Assembly (NCBI GenBank): GCA_039812645.1
Contig: JBDIAV010000003.1
Location: 1-64,000 of the forward strand
DNA: 64,000 nt
Source: Ancrocorticia sp039812645
Lineage (GTDB): Bacteria > Actinomycetota > Actinomycetes > Actinomycetales > Actinomycetaceae
Direction: 5' to 3'
The translations under genes and the position numbers were made by a program. Positions 1 to 9,554 of this stretch are shown here, in pieces (the first letter of the stretch is position 1; every line of letters begins with the position of its first letter). The notes beneath the pieces are model-generated. The model saw only the letters and a program-made list of their open reading frames with translations, was not told the origin of the DNA and ran no database searches.

Positions 1-75
1 GGCACGGTGTTTGAGGTGCGCTGTTCATCCTTGGCCGAAACATCGGGGCGTGGGTTCTGGAGTCGGGCAGCCTGA
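1..75 (+). CDS. C-terminal end of an unidentified protein (partial)
   Basis: Frame 1 is open from the window edge to a TGA at 73-75 and gives about 24 residues (GTVFEVRCSSLAETSGRG and so on). The fragment is too short to recognise. The reason to think it real is position: the stop lies seven bases before a strong hairpin that could end its transcript, and adnA then starts with its own ribosome-binding site. Another frame is also open here, so this is tentative. Confidence 0.3.
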   Translation, partial: GTVFEVRCSSLAETSGRGFWSRAA

Positions 76-81
76 AGAAAT

Positions 82-145
82 GAGTTTTTTGGAAAGGATT
101 GAGGATTTTGACGCGTCCTCGTGCTCAATTCTTTCCGAAAAACTC
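82..145 (+). terminator. 22-bp stem hairpin, probable terminator or attenuator before adnA
   Basis: Bases 82-103 pair with 124-145 over 22 positions (20 Watson-Crick, two G-U), loop 20 nt. There is no clean T-tract. A second copy of the 3' arm word, CTCAATCCTTT at 143-153, is an exact complement of 93-103, so a competing, mutually exclusive pairing is possible. The rest of 1-354 shows no other gene; the adnA ribosome-binding site is near 344-349. Confidence 0.5.
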
Positions 146-354
146 AATCCTTTGAGGAAGGTGAGGGCTCGGAACTCCTGGCGGTGTGCATGGCGTACAG
201 GCCGATGCTGATTACGGAGCTTTTTTAGCAACGAGAGTAGACCGGGGAGAAATGACAGCGGGGCGGAGAGACACGGATGCAAAACGTGTCGGAGGTGGCG
301 GGTAGAGTCGAGAAATCAGATCAGCAGGAGAATACGCAGCATAAAAGGAGCGGC

Positions 355-3300
355 ATGGTTTCCCTCGCACCATCCATCGGCATCGCTGAGTTGGATGAAA
401 CGCAGCGGATTGCGCTTGAATCATGCGCGCCCGCATGCCGGGTGAGCGTCGTTGGTGCGCCAGGAACGGGAAAGACATCCGTACTGTCTGCCATCGTCCA
501 ACGCGAGGTGAGAGGCGCCCAGGAATCTGGGCGTAGTGAGATACCCCGGATAGCAATCCTCACCCAGGATCGCCGTGCGGCTTCCGAGTTGCGTTCGCGT
601 ATTTCGCTTGCTTTGGGGGGACTGCCCGAGACAGTCTCCATTCAAACTCTCACCGCTTTCTCGTTCTCTCTTGTGCAGACGTATGCCCAGGCCGTTGGCC
701 GCCGTGACCCCGAGTTGATATCGGGTCCGGACGAGGATGCCATGCTTGCGGATATTCTGTTGGATGTGGCGAGCGGGATTGAATTCCCTCCTTTTGTCGA
801 CGACGACGTCCGCGCGCTTCCAGCTTTTCGCGCCGAGATTCGTAACCTTGTAACTCGTGCGGTCGAGCTGGGTTATGGTCCCGATGATCTGGAGCGATTG
901 GGAGTGGAACGACATGAGCCGATGTGGGTTTCTGGCGCACAAGTAATGCGAGCATACGATCTGTTGGTGACTGCTCGCGATGCCTTCGCTGGCGATTCAA
1001 GCGCACCCGATCGGCTTGATCACGCCCAATTGGTTGGCGCTGCGGCTGCACTGCTTTCACGATGGGAGGCGAATATCCAGGGAACCCCGCTTGGAGAGGC
1101 GCGGGTAATTTCTCGTCCGCGGTGGGATTGGATTCTGGTGGACGATATTCAGAATGCTCCACGTTCTATTCTTCATTTGCTTGCCGAACTTGCACGTGAT
1201 GGTGCAGCGCTTGTGGTTGCGGGTGATCCGGACAGTGCCGTTCAAGGTTTCCGTGGTGGTGTGGCCTCGCTTCCCGGGGATGTGCTGCAACCAGAGCCAC
1301 AGGGTTTGGGCTGTGTGCCGGTGTTCCTCGGCCGCCGTCACCGGGCAGGGGAAGCCCTTGCGGACCTTGCGGATAATTTGACGCAGCGTATTCGGGTAGG
1401 CGGCGGTTTGGTGACTCATCGGCGTCCGGCGGCGGAGGATATAGGGATGGACTTCGCCGAAGGTGTGGCGGATTTAGTCTCTGGTCTGCGATTCGTCCAT
1501 GGTGAGGAAGAAACCGCTGCGATTGCACGGACTCTGCGCACGATCCACCACCGCGAGGGCGTCGAATATTCGCGAATGGCTGTCATTACCCGGTCGCGTG
1601 GCGCGCATGCTGCGCTGCGGCGTTCACTCATCCGGCGCGGCGTTCCTGTGGAACAGATCGGCTCTGACCAGCCTCTACGGTTTCACCCGGCGGTCTCATC
1701 ACTCCTTGACCTCGTGCGGCTGGCATTGAAAATTCCGGGGGAGGACGGATTGCCTACGTTGCGATCAGTTCTCGTATCCCCAGTCATTGGGGTTGACCCG
1801 TTGCATCTGCGGCGTATGTGCCGAACATTACGCGGGTACGAGATTGCGCGTGGAGGAGGCCGGAACGAGGACCGGCTGCTGGAACTGGTTCTCGAGGGGC
1901 CTCAGGCGCTTCTAGAGCTGGCGCCGCAGGGCGTCATGGACCTCGTGACAGCCTCGCGGGTGATTGTTGGGATTCGGCGCGTTGCGGCTAAGTCGGCGCT
2001 GCAGGCTGAAGAGGTGCTATGGGCGGCATGGGAAGGTAGCGGAAAATCGGATCTGTGGCGCGATCAGGCACTACATAACGGTCTTGTGGGGGATCACGCC
2101 GATTCCTCCTTGGATGCGATTATTCAGCTGTTCCGAGTAGCTCAGCGCATGGCTGATCGAGATCCTGACGTGACGATCGAGAACCTCTTGCAGGAGCTCT
2201 CTGTCCAAGACCTGCCTGAAGATTCCATTGCACGCACGGGCGCGGTCAACGATGCGGTTTCGCTCACTACGCCGTCGGCGTCACAGGGCCGGGAGTGGGA
2301 CGTCGTCGTCATTGCTGGATTGCAGGATGGTGCCTGGCCGAACCTTCGGTTGCGTGATACATACACTCACACCACGAGGCTTGCCCAGATCGCGACAGGG
2401 CGCGAAGCGCCGGGAACGAGTGCGGAGCAGCAACGTTACGAGGCATTCCAGGATGTATTAGACGACGAACTGCGTCAGTTGCACCATGCGATTGGTCGTG
2501 CGCGCCAGCAGTTAATCGTCACGTGTGTGGAGAGCGACGATGCCCAGCCTTCTCGTTTTTTTGAAGCCATGGGTTTTGTGTACGAGGAGGAAGCAAGAGA
2601 AGTAGCTAGTACGCAGGCCGCCGACGAGGGTGGTGTTGTACAGCGCGAGAGTGTGTCTGAGCATCGGCTAGTTCGGGCACCGATACTCCGCAAGCCATGT
2701 GCCCAGCCAGCTGAACTGGACATGGCTGGTCTGGTGGGGCAACTTCGGCGCGGATTGCGGCGAGAAGAAACGCGTGAAGCTGCCCAAATGACGTTGCGTC
2801 GGCTTCGGGCTGCAGCTGTGCCTGAGGCTCAGCGATACATGTGGTTTGACGAACTGCCAGTTACGCCCAACATCGAATCTTCGGGGGCGGAACAGGTCCA
2901 CGTGTCACCGTCGCGTGTGGAGAAACTGTTGGCGTGTCCGCTACAGGGATTCCTATCGTCGTCTGGAGGAGAGAGCAGCGATGACCGGGGAGCGGCCCAC
3001 ATTGGAACACTCATTCACTCGATTGCCGAGGAACTACCTCATGGCAGCGAAGCCGAACTTATGGCGAGTTTTGAACGTAAATGGCGAGCTGAATTTGATG
3101 AGCCGGAGTCGAGTTATGAGGCCTATCGAGCGTATGTAAGTGCTCAGGAATTGGTGCGTAATCTGGCGCTCTATCTCGCGGCACACCCAGAAGATGTGGA
3201 GACGGAGCAACGCGTTCGCGTGGATGTCTCAGAGAACGTGGCACTTAGTGCTTCCTTTGACCGTGTAGTCCGGACTCCCGATGGTGTGGTCATTGCCGAC

Positions 3301-3642
3301 TTTAAAACGGGCAAGGTGCGACCCACGAAGAATGAAGTAGCCGACCACGTCCAGATGCAGCTGTATCAGTGGGCGGCGAGTCAACTCTCTGAATACGGGC
3401 GTTCCGCCGGAGCGGAACTTGTATTCCTTGGCAGGCTTATGAAACGTGAGAATATGCCTGCGGTGGATATGCAGGAATCTCTCGATGAGATAGGGATGGC
3501 GCGCGCTACCGAACGAATCAATGAGGCGGCGCGCATTCTTGGTGCTGCTGAGTTCCCCGCCAATCCCAGTGAAACCACCTGCCGTAATTGTCAGTTTCTC
3601 GCCGTGTGCCCGGCGAAGCCCGAAGGAAGGATGTTCTCATGA
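355..3642 (+). CDS. adnA: AdnA-like helicase-nuclease subunit (UvrD/Rep fold plus RecB-type nuclease)
   Basis: About 1095 residues. The first of two adjacent UvrD-like proteins with C-terminal nuclease domains, the hallmark of the actinobacterial AdnAB machine that resects DNA double-strand ends. Walker A is GAPGTGKTS (residues about 34-42). Motif II reads WILVDDIQNA (about 258), with the usual catalytic DE replaced by DD, fitting AdnA as the weaker motor. The C-terminal nuclease shows IADFKTGK (about 980), and four cysteines (one in CPLQGF near 861, three in CRNCQFLAVC near 1076-1085) match an Fe-S cluster nuclease. ATG 355 is chosen because AAAGGAG sits just upstream; the frame is open from 277. 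It overlaps adnB by 4 bp (ATGA), so the subunits are translationally coupled. Confidence 0.82.
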   Translation: MVSLAPSIGIAELDETQRIALESCAPACRVSVVGAPGTGKTSVLSAIVQREVRGAQESGRSEIPRIAILTQDRRAASELRSRISLALGGLPETVSIQTLTAFSFSLVQTYAQAVGRRDPELISGPDEDAMLADILLDVASGIEFPPFVDDDVRALPAFRAEIRNLVTRAVELGYGPDDLERLGVERHEPMWVSGAQVMRAYDLLVTARDAFAGDSSAPDRLDHAQLVGAAAALLSRWEANIQGTPLGEARVISRPRWDWILVDDIQNAPRSILHLLAELARDGAALVVAGDPDSAVQGFRGGVASLPGDVLQPEPQGLGCVPVFLGRRHRAGEALADLADNLTQRIRVGGGLVTHRRPAAEDIGMDFAEGVADLVSGLRFVHGEEETAAIARTLRTIHHREGVEYSRMAVITRSRGAHAALRRSLIRRGVPVEQIGSDQPLRFHPAVSSLLDLVRLALKIPGEDGLPTLRSVLVSPVIGVDPLHLRRMCRTLRGYEIARGGGRNEDRLLELVLEGPQALLELAPQGVMDLVTASRVIVGIRRVAAKSALQAEEVLWAAWEGSGKSDLWRDQALHNGLVGDHADSSLDAIIQLFRVAQRMADRDPDVTIENLLQELSVQDLPEDSIARTGAVNDAVSLTTPSASQGREWDVVVIAGLQDGAWPNLRLRDTYTHTTRLAQIATGREAPGTSAEQQRYEAFQDVLDDELRQLHHAIGRARQQLIVTCVESDDAQPSRFFEAMGFVYEEEAREVASTQAADEGGVVQRESVSEHRLVRAPILRKPCAQPAELDMAGLVGQLRRGLRREETREAAQMTLRRLRAAAVPEAQRYMWFDELPVTPNIESSGAEQVHVSPSRVEKLLACPLQGFLSSSGGESSDDRGAAHIGTLIHSIAEELPHGSEAELMASFERKWRAEFDEPESSYEAYRAYVSAQELVRNLALYLAAHPEDVETEQRVRVDVSENVALSASFDRVVRTPDGVVIADFKTGKVRPTKNEVADHVQMQLYQWAASQLSEYGRSAGAELVFLGRLMKRENMPAVDMQESLDEIGMARATERINEAARILGAAEFPANPSETTCRNCQFLAVCPAKPEGRMFS

Positions 3643-6600
3643 GTCGATATGAGGAGATCATGCAGATCCTCAACGCGACATTCCCTCCGACACAGCAGCA
3701 GCGGGCGGTTATCGAATCGACGTCGCCGGGGATTCTTGTGGTGGCTGGCGCCGGCTCGGGCAAGACCGCCACCATGGTCAACAGAATTGCTTACAACATC
3801 GCCATCAAAGCGGTGCGGCCGGGTGAAGTACTTGGTCTTACATTCACTCGTAAGGCTGCGGGCGAGCTTGCCGAAAGAGTCGATCGTGCACTTGCGACGT
3901 TGCGCCGGGCTGGCATTGGCGCGGAGGTGGATCCGCGTGACGATCTGGACCGCCCGGTCATTGCCACGTACAACTCGTTTGCCTCGGAGATCGCGTCAAG
4001 CTACGGCATGCTTATTGGAGCAGACCCTGCCGCGCGCCTTATCACCGATGCGGAGCGCTGGCAGATCATGCGTGACATCGTTGAAGCATGGCCCCACATG
4101 GGCGACGACGACCCCTTCTACGGAAGTTCACCTCACTCGATTACCAACATCGCTTTGTCCATGGCGGCAGCACTCATTGACAACCAGCGCACGACCGACG
4201 AGGCCCGTGCTTTTTTCGATCTTGAACTGGAAGCTCTGGAATCTTTCGGCGAGGATAAAACGCGTTTTAAAAACATGAAAGATGCTTCAGCACACTGGAC
4301 TCAACTGCGTGGAGGAGGTGATTCGCTTCGTGTGCGCCGCGCGACATTGGACATCGTTGATGCTTATTTGGCTCGCAAGCGGGAACTCGGAGTTGTCGAG
4401 TTTGCGGACCAGGTGGCGATTGCCGCTAGCGTGCTGCGGGCCTTCCCGGCGCTGGGGCACGAACTTGCCGGACGCTACCGTCTGGTTCTCCTTGATGAGT
4501 ACCAGGACACATCGATCAACCAGGCTGAGTTCCTGGCTCAGGCGCTCGCACCCGTATTGAGGGACGATGCAGATGAGACAATCCCGGAGTCACCGGATGG
4601 ATCTAGTGCCAATTTGCGCCTTCGCTCCGTGTGTGCTGTGGGCGACCCACGCCAGGCAATCTATGGATGGCGCGGTGCGAGTGCTAATGCGCTTGCTGAT
4701 TTTGAGCGCGAGTTTGGTCATCGACTGAGGGGAATTGAGACACTCTCACTCACCACCTCCTTCCGTAATGATGACGCAATTCTTGCCGCGGCTAACGCGG
4801 TGGCGGAAGGAATTGAGGCCCAAGCTCTGACAGTCGCCGAATTGAAACCTCGGCCCAACTCTGGCGGGGGGCGCGTCGTTGAGATCCGAACTCTGCTGCG
4901 TGAAGATTCGTACCGGGCTATCGCCTGGCGTATCCGTGATGTTATGCGGGCGGTAGCTGCCGATTCCGAACGCGATGGTGCAGAAATCGCTGTATTGTGC
5001 CGCAAGCACAGTTACGAGGATTTGCTTACTGCCGCTTTGGCAGAACTTGACATCCCTTATGAGATTGTTGGAGGTGAGAGCCTCATCAAGCGTCCTGAGG
5101 TTCTCACTATTCGTGCGGCACTTGCGGTGGTAGCCACGCCCGGCAGGAATGATCAACTTCTGCGTCTCCTCACGTTGCTCGGGATTGGTAGCTCTGATCT
5201 GCGTGCCCTGCGCGCATGGTCCGGAGAAATTGCTGCACGTGAGATTGCCAAGGCAGGATCGTCGCTTTCTCCGCGGGATGAGCAGAGCCTGGTGGAAGCT
5301 GCAACCTATCTTCCTCCGCAGGACTGGGCGCCCCGCCACGGCCCAGGGTTGAGCCACGAGGGTCGAGAAAGATTGGCCTTCCTCTCTGGTGCCCTCACTG
5401 AATTGCGCGCGAGTATCCATGCCCCCTTGGCGGATCTTATCGCCCAGACGGCACGCCATTTTGGCCTGGATCTCACGGCCGCGGTGCGGGCGGAGGGTGC
5501 CCAGCGCGTGCGCACCTCACTCGACTCTTTTATCGCCTTGGGTGATTCCTTCGAAACAAGTCACCCGGGTTCATCCCTTCTTGACTTTCTTGCGTGGCTC
5601 GATGCTTCCGATGCCCGCGAGCATGGTGGGGAAGAAGAAGCCGGCGAGGATGCCGTCCGAGTAGATGAAGATGTTGAGGTCCACGCCGGCGTCGTCCAAA
5701 TTATGACGGTGCACGCGGCTAAGGGGCTGGAATGGCGGGACCTCGTCGTCGTCCCGGAGGTTGTCGATAGGGAATTCTCGGACATCACGTCCAACGTCAA
5801 AGCCTGGCCGCAGAATTCGTTGGTGTTCCCGTTCCCGCTGCGGGCAGATAAGAGGTACCTTCCCCAGTTTGAGATTGCTGAGTGCAGCGACAAGTTTGAC
5901 GCGGGGGAAGCGTATCTGGACTTCAAGAGAAACCAGCTCACAGCTTACGAAAGCCAGGAAGCACGCAGGCTTGCGTATGTGGCATTCACCCGCCCGCAGG
6001 CGGAGCTTCTTGTGGCCGGATATGGTCTCAAAAGCCGTGACGAGGTGAAAAAGCTGAAGGAGGAAGGCGGTGCCGTGCCCCTCAAAGCACGTTCCACCTA
6101 CCTGGAGGACATGCGCTCAAAAGCATCGGTGATACCGATTGCTGAGGTTGCGGGCCCGAACTGGCCACCGGAACTTGTTTGCGAGGTCGGCGAGAGCATT
6201 GCATTGGATGAACTCGTCTCCTTACTGGGAGAAGAGGCTGCCGCGCCGCAAGGGTTGCCAGAGATTCCTCACTATGAGGATCTAACGGACCTCGTCCGAT
6301 GGCCTTCCGACGTTCCACGTTCGTTCGGTGATCTCGCACCTGTGGCTGGAGATGGAACGCCCGACGAATGGGAATGGCAGGCCGACGTACTTCTCTCTGA
6401 GCGGCAAGCCTCCGAAGCGGCATTGTTGGCCAAGGCAGAACGTCCATATCTGACAGCCACGGACGTGGTCCACCTGTCCGAGAATGGCGAGGAGTTTCTG
6501 CTCAACCAACGCAGACCGGTTCCCCAGAAGCCATCGCGTGCGGCACGTCTGGGTACCTCGATGCATGCACGAATTGCCCACCACTTTTCTCAGCCCGCCA

Positions 6601-7067
6601 CCCTCAACATCGACTCGCTCTACGAGCTCCCAGAGCTCGAGGTGGATATGGATACGCAACGGGAAGCTGAAGAGCAGATGCTCGATGCGTTCCTTGCCTC
6701 TCCCTGGGCGGATTACCCGCCACTGGCCATCGAACAGTCGATGGAAATTGTCGTGGCTGGTCGTATCATCCGTTGTACCATCGACGCTGTCCTCGACACC
6801 TCGGCCGTTCCGGGTATGAAACCTGTGACCATTGTGGATTGGAAGTCTGGGCGGCGGCCCTCAGCGCACCAGGTTGACTCGCGCGAACTACAGCTTGCTC
6901 TTTATCGCCTCGCTTGGGCACGCTCGCGCCGAATGCCCCTGGAAGATATTGGTGCCTGTTTTGTTTATCTGAGAGAGAAGCAAGGTCGCCAGGTCCTCCA
7001 CGCGGGCAACCTCACCGAAGCGGAGGTGAGCACGAGGATCGAAGAATCGTTACCGAGAGCGAGTTGA
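3639..7067 (+). CDS. adnB: AdnB-like helicase-nuclease subunit
   Basis: About 1142 residues; start ATG 3639 overlaps the adnA stop and is preceded by GAAGGAAGG. All SF1 motifs are intact: Walker A VAGAGSGKT (about 33-41), VLLDEYQDTS (motif II, about 284), AVGDPRQAIYGWRG (motif III), TTSFRND (IV), TVHAAKGLEW (V) and YVAFTRPQAEL (VI). The C-terminal RecB-type nuclease has GTSMHARIAHHF, CTIDAVLD, IVDWKSGRRP (about 1064) and LQLALYRLA, in PD-(D/E)XK order. With adnA it should form the heterodimeric motor-nuclease that replaces RecBCD/AddAB in many actinobacteria; this subunit is the main ATPase by its complete motifs. The next gene is convergent, so the operon probably ends here. Confidence 0.88.
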   Translation: MSRYEEIMQILNATFPPTQQQRAVIESTSPGILVVAGAGSGKTATMVNRIAYNIAIKAVRPGEVLGLTFTRKAAGELAERVDRALATLRRAGIGAEVDPRDDLDRPVIATYNSFASEIASSYGMLIGADPAARLITDAERWQIMRDIVEAWPHMGDDDPFYGSSPHSITNIALSMAAALIDNQRTTDEARAFFDLELEALESFGEDKTRFKNMKDASAHWTQLRGGGDSLRVRRATLDIVDAYLARKRELGVVEFADQVAIAASVLRAFPALGHELAGRYRLVLLDEYQDTSINQAEFLAQALAPVLRDDADETIPESPDGSSANLRLRSVCAVGDPRQAIYGWRGASANALADFEREFGHRLRGIETLSLTTSFRNDDAILAAANAVAEGIEAQALTVAELKPRPNSGGGRVVEIRTLLREDSYRAIAWRIRDVMRAVAADSERDGAEIAVLCRKHSYEDLLTAALAELDIPYEIVGGESLIKRPEVLTIRAALAVVATPGRNDQLLRLLTLLGIGSSDLRALRAWSGEIAAREIAKAGSSLSPRDEQSLVEAATYLPPQDWAPRHGPGLSHEGRERLAFLSGALTELRASIHAPLADLIAQTARHFGLDLTAAVRAEGAQRVRTSLDSFIALGDSFETSHPGSSLLDFLAWLDASDAREHGGEEEAGEDAVRVDEDVEVHAGVVQIMTVHAAKGLEWRDLVVVPEVVDREFSDITSNVKAWPQNSLVFPFPLRADKRYLPQFEIAECSDKFDAGEAYLDFKRNQLTAYESQEARRLAYVAFTRPQAELLVAGYGLKSRDEVKKLKEEGGAVPLKARSTYLEDMRSKASVIPIAEVAGPNWPPELVCEVGESIALDELVSLLGEEAAAPQGLPEIPHYEDLTDLVRWPSDVPRSFGDLAPVAGDGTPDEWEWQADVLLSERQASEAALLAKAERPYLTATDVVHLSENGEEFLLNQRRPVPQKPSRAARLGTSMHARIAHHFSQPATLNIDSLYELPELEVDMDTQREAEEQMLDAFLASPWADYPPLAIEQSMEIVVAGRIIRCTIDAVLDTSAVPGMKPVTIVDWKSGRRPSAHQVDSRELQLALYRLAWARSRRMPLEDIGACFVYLREKQGRQVLHAGNLTEAEVSTRIEESLPRAS

Positions 7068-7187
7068 TACCGGTTAATACCGATGGTCTCAGTGACGCTG
7101 GGCATGAAGGCAAGCTCGGGACTACTTCTGCGGGCTGGGGACTGCCTATCGGTACCTAACGCCGGTTGGTGACAACTTGTTGAGCGC

Positions 7188-7312
7188 GGCTTACCTCGTC
7201 CGTAGGCCACCGCGTCCTCGGGTTATCTTTTGCGTGGCCTACCGCGTCCGTGTCTCACCTTTTACGTGGCTTACCTCGTCCCTGGTTTATCGCCTACGTC
7301 GTTTACCGCCCG
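7188..7312. repeat. Imperfect tandem repeat, period 31-32 bp, about four copies
   Basis: Units begin at 7188 (truncated), 7205, 7236, 7268 and 7300 with the shared word GGCYTACCKCGTCC, then a T-rich spacer ending TTTNCGT. The array fills the gap between adnB and the convergent phosphotransferase gene and runs into the last codons of the latter. No ORF uses it convincingly. It is not a CRISPR: there are no unique spacers and repeat identity is low. Confidence 0.7.
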
Positions 7313-8301
7313 CTCGGGTCCACATCCCAGGCGGGACCGGAGGAGAGAGTGGGGTCCGCATCCACGCTATCTGCTAGTTCGGAGAGCATCTCCAGGGCAT
7401 CGCGCTTGATATCGGCGTTGCCGGTACGAATACCATGCTGCAACCAGCGCACAATATTCAGCTCGTTGATGAGGTAAGCACGGGTGAGGCAGTGCTCGTC
7501 GAGATGTTTGCTGCGTGTGTTCTGATAAGACTCAATGAGCGCGTCGAGAATGTCCTCGTCGAGTTCGAGGAGATTGACAAGGTCGGTGGCCGGGTCGCCT
7601 ACGTGAGCTTCTCCAAAGCCTTGAACCGAGGCAATCTCGGTTCCCTGCCACAGGAAGTTCTCGCTATCGATGTTTCCATGCACCATGACTGGATCGAAAT
7701 CCCAGAGGGTTGTGTTCTCTAAGGCCTCTTCCCAACGGCGACGCAGCACGTTCGGGATGTGGCTAACCTGCTCGGCATCGTGGAGCTCGGCGAGATGACG
7801 CCGCCGACACTCTTCGGCAGTGTACGAAGGCAGGCCCGCATGGCGAATGATCCCGTGAGGGAGCAGATGAATAGCCGCGATGGTACGTCCTAGTTCACGG
7901 GCATCTTCGCCACTGAGATCATCAAAAGAGATGGAGGTACCGAAGGGCTCTGGATACACCATGGCCCGGCCGCCGGTAGGGACCGGTGAGAATCCTGCGG
8001 GACGAATGACATCGAAGGGGAGCTCTCCGCGTCGCAGTTGATCGAGCAATAGGGGAGCGAGTCCGGCTTCAGTTTCCAGGGCGGTCGCCGCCGTCGAGTG
8101 CTTGGGACATTTAACGATCCAGCGCCGTCCACGCGAATCCAGCACACAACCTGTCACGAAATCATCGGTTTCGTTGAAGGGCGCGCGCGTGCCCACGGCA
8201 TTGAGGCCGCTAATGGCGCCCACGGCAAGGGCTGCGAGGTACTGAGGCGAGATCTTCACCCAGCCAACATACGACGGATCGCTCCTCTCTCGCGAGTCCA
8301 C
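7303..8301 (-). CDS. Phosphotransferase-fold (APH/maltokinase-like) protein, probable pseudokinase
   Basis: 332 residues, GTG start with GGAG just upstream (a GTG 14 codons in is an alternative). The fold is seen from an aminoglycoside-phosphotransferase-like layout: a catalytic-loop region VMVHGNIDSENFLW (about 206-218) and VQGFGEAHVGDPATDL (about 226-241). In active members the loop is HGD followed four residues later by N, and the metal-binding segment reads IDF/IDW. Here the catalytic Asp is Asn210 and the metal Asp position is Gly, so phosphotransfer looks unlikely. It lies tail-to-tail with adnB. The substrate is unknown; a ligand-binding or regulatory role is possible. The family assignment is firm at fold level only. 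Confidence 0.65.
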   Translation of the reverse strand: MDSRERSDPSYVGWVKISPQYLAALAVGAISGLNAVGTRAPFNETDDFVTGCVLDSRGRRWIVKCPKHSTAATALETEAGLAPLLLDQLRRGELPFDVIRPAGFSPVPTGGRAMVYPEPFGTSISFDDLSGEDARELGRTIAAIHLLPHGIIRHAGLPSYTAEECRRRHLAELHDAEQVSHIPNVLRRRWEEALENTTLWDFDPVMVHGNIDSENFLWQGTEIASVQGFGEAHVGDPATDLVNLLELDEDILDALIESYQNTRSKHLDEHCLTRAYLINELNIVRWLQHGIRTGNADIKRDALEMLSELADSVDADPTLSSGPAWDVDPSGR

Positions 8302-8541
8302 ACTCCAAATCTCACGAAATCCTCTATGGGGATGCTCTCGTTAGGCCGCTAGGAATTACTCAATTTTCCCAGCGATGTTCGACAGTGGGAAAGCCCCAAA
8401 GGAGTCCAGAGCATTCTCCGCGCCGTCTACGGCACAGTAGAGGCTGCGGTACCAGGTACGAGATGCAGTGTCCCGACCACAAATGAGTAAGGGAAAGTGA
8501 CGTGTTTCAAACCTTCCCTCCCCGATCCCCGGTTCCGAGAA

Positions 8542-9429
8542 TTAACTCGTTCGGGCCTTGAGGAATGCGTTGATATCGTCGGTGAGCTCACGATCGACGG
8601 GAATAACATCGTCGTCGAGCTTGCGAATTGGAGCTAGCAAGCGAACCGACGACGTCAGCCACAGAGCGTCCGCTTTGAGGAGTAGGTCGCGGCCGAAGAT
8701 TCCCTGGGCTGTGGCAAATCCACGGCTGTCGAGGTACTTGAAGACGGAGTCCTGGGTGGTGCCGGGGAGGATGCCCAGTGCCGTGGACGGAGTCCAGATA
8801 CGGTTGCCGAACTTGGCGATGAGGGTAGAGGAGGGACCCTCGAGCACATATCCGTCGGAGCTGACAAACAGTACGTCGTCCGCTCCACGGCGAGCGGCCT
8901 CGCGTAGAACTGCCTTGTTAATGGCATAGGAGAGGGTTTTCGCTCCGGCGAGGAGCCACGGGGCGCGGGCGGCGATGTCGTGCGGATACCCACGATCGAG
9001 GACGGCGACGCTCATCCCTTCGGTTCGCTCGGACTCAAATCCGCCGCTGGGTAGGGCGATAACCCAGCAGGTGGCGACGCCGTCGCCCTCAATCCCGCGT
9101 GTGACGACGATCTTGACGAGCCTTTCCGGTACCGGTTCACTGAGCTCGATTGCTTGGTGAATGGCACCTTCAATGGCTTCCAGATCGAGAGCGGGAAGGT
9201 CCAGCATGGCGGCTGACTTGGAGAGACGGCGTAGATGAGGCTCGATGCCATGAGGGCGTCCGTCGATCACCCCGAGAACTTCGAAGATGCCATCGCCGCG
9301 CGTAACGCCAAGATCGAGGACGGAGATATGTGGGTCGTTGATGTCAACGACGCGGAGTCGATCTATGGCAGGAACGGCGCCGTTTTGTGGCTTGGCTTCG
9401 ACTGGACTGACGAGAATACACGCGGGCAT
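8542..9429 (-). CDS. Class-IV PLP aminotransferase, 4-amino-4-deoxychorismate lyase-like
   Basis: 295 residues; ATG start with AAAGGAG six bases upstream. Fold-type IV signatures: DLGVTRGDGIFEVLG near the N terminus, the PLP-lysine segment AGAKTLSYAINK (Lys164) and VLEGPSSTLIAKFG (Glu197), followed by ALGILPGTTQ. This set fits PabC (aminodeoxychorismate to p-aminobenzoate, folate pathway) but also branched-chain or D-amino-acid aminotransferases, and sequence reading alone does not decide. It is monocistronic and divergent from the Tad operon; no folate gene is adjacent. The 240 bp between it and the phosphotransferase start show nothing I can interpret. Confidence 0.7.
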   Translation of the reverse strand: MPACILVSPVEAKPQNGAVPAIDRLRVVDINDPHISVLDLGVTRGDGIFEVLGVIDGRPHGIEPHLRRLSKSAAMLDLPALDLEAIEGAIHQAIELSEPVPERLVKIVVTRGIEGDGVATCWVIALPSGGFESERTEGMSVAVLDRGYPHDIAARAPWLLAGAKTLSYAINKAVLREAARRGADDVLFVSSDGYVLEGPSSTLIAKFGNRIWTPSTALGILPGTTQDSVFKYLDSRGFATAQGIFGRDLLLKADALWLTSSVRLLAPIRKLDDDVIPVDRELTDDINAFLKARTS

Positions 9430-9554
9430 GACAGCTCCTTTGCTGGATGTGATCTATAGCACCTATTCATCCGATCTTAGAGGTTATCCACAGCCTGTGG
9501 GGAGTTTCTGCAGCGATTGGTCAGACCATCTACAGTGCGAGGCGAGGAGGAACG

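Noticed and set aside
9484..9493. Perfect DnaA-box sequence TTATCCACAG before tadA
   Set aside because: Single box, no AT-rich unwinding element and no dnaA or dnaN nearby. It is more likely chance than an origin.
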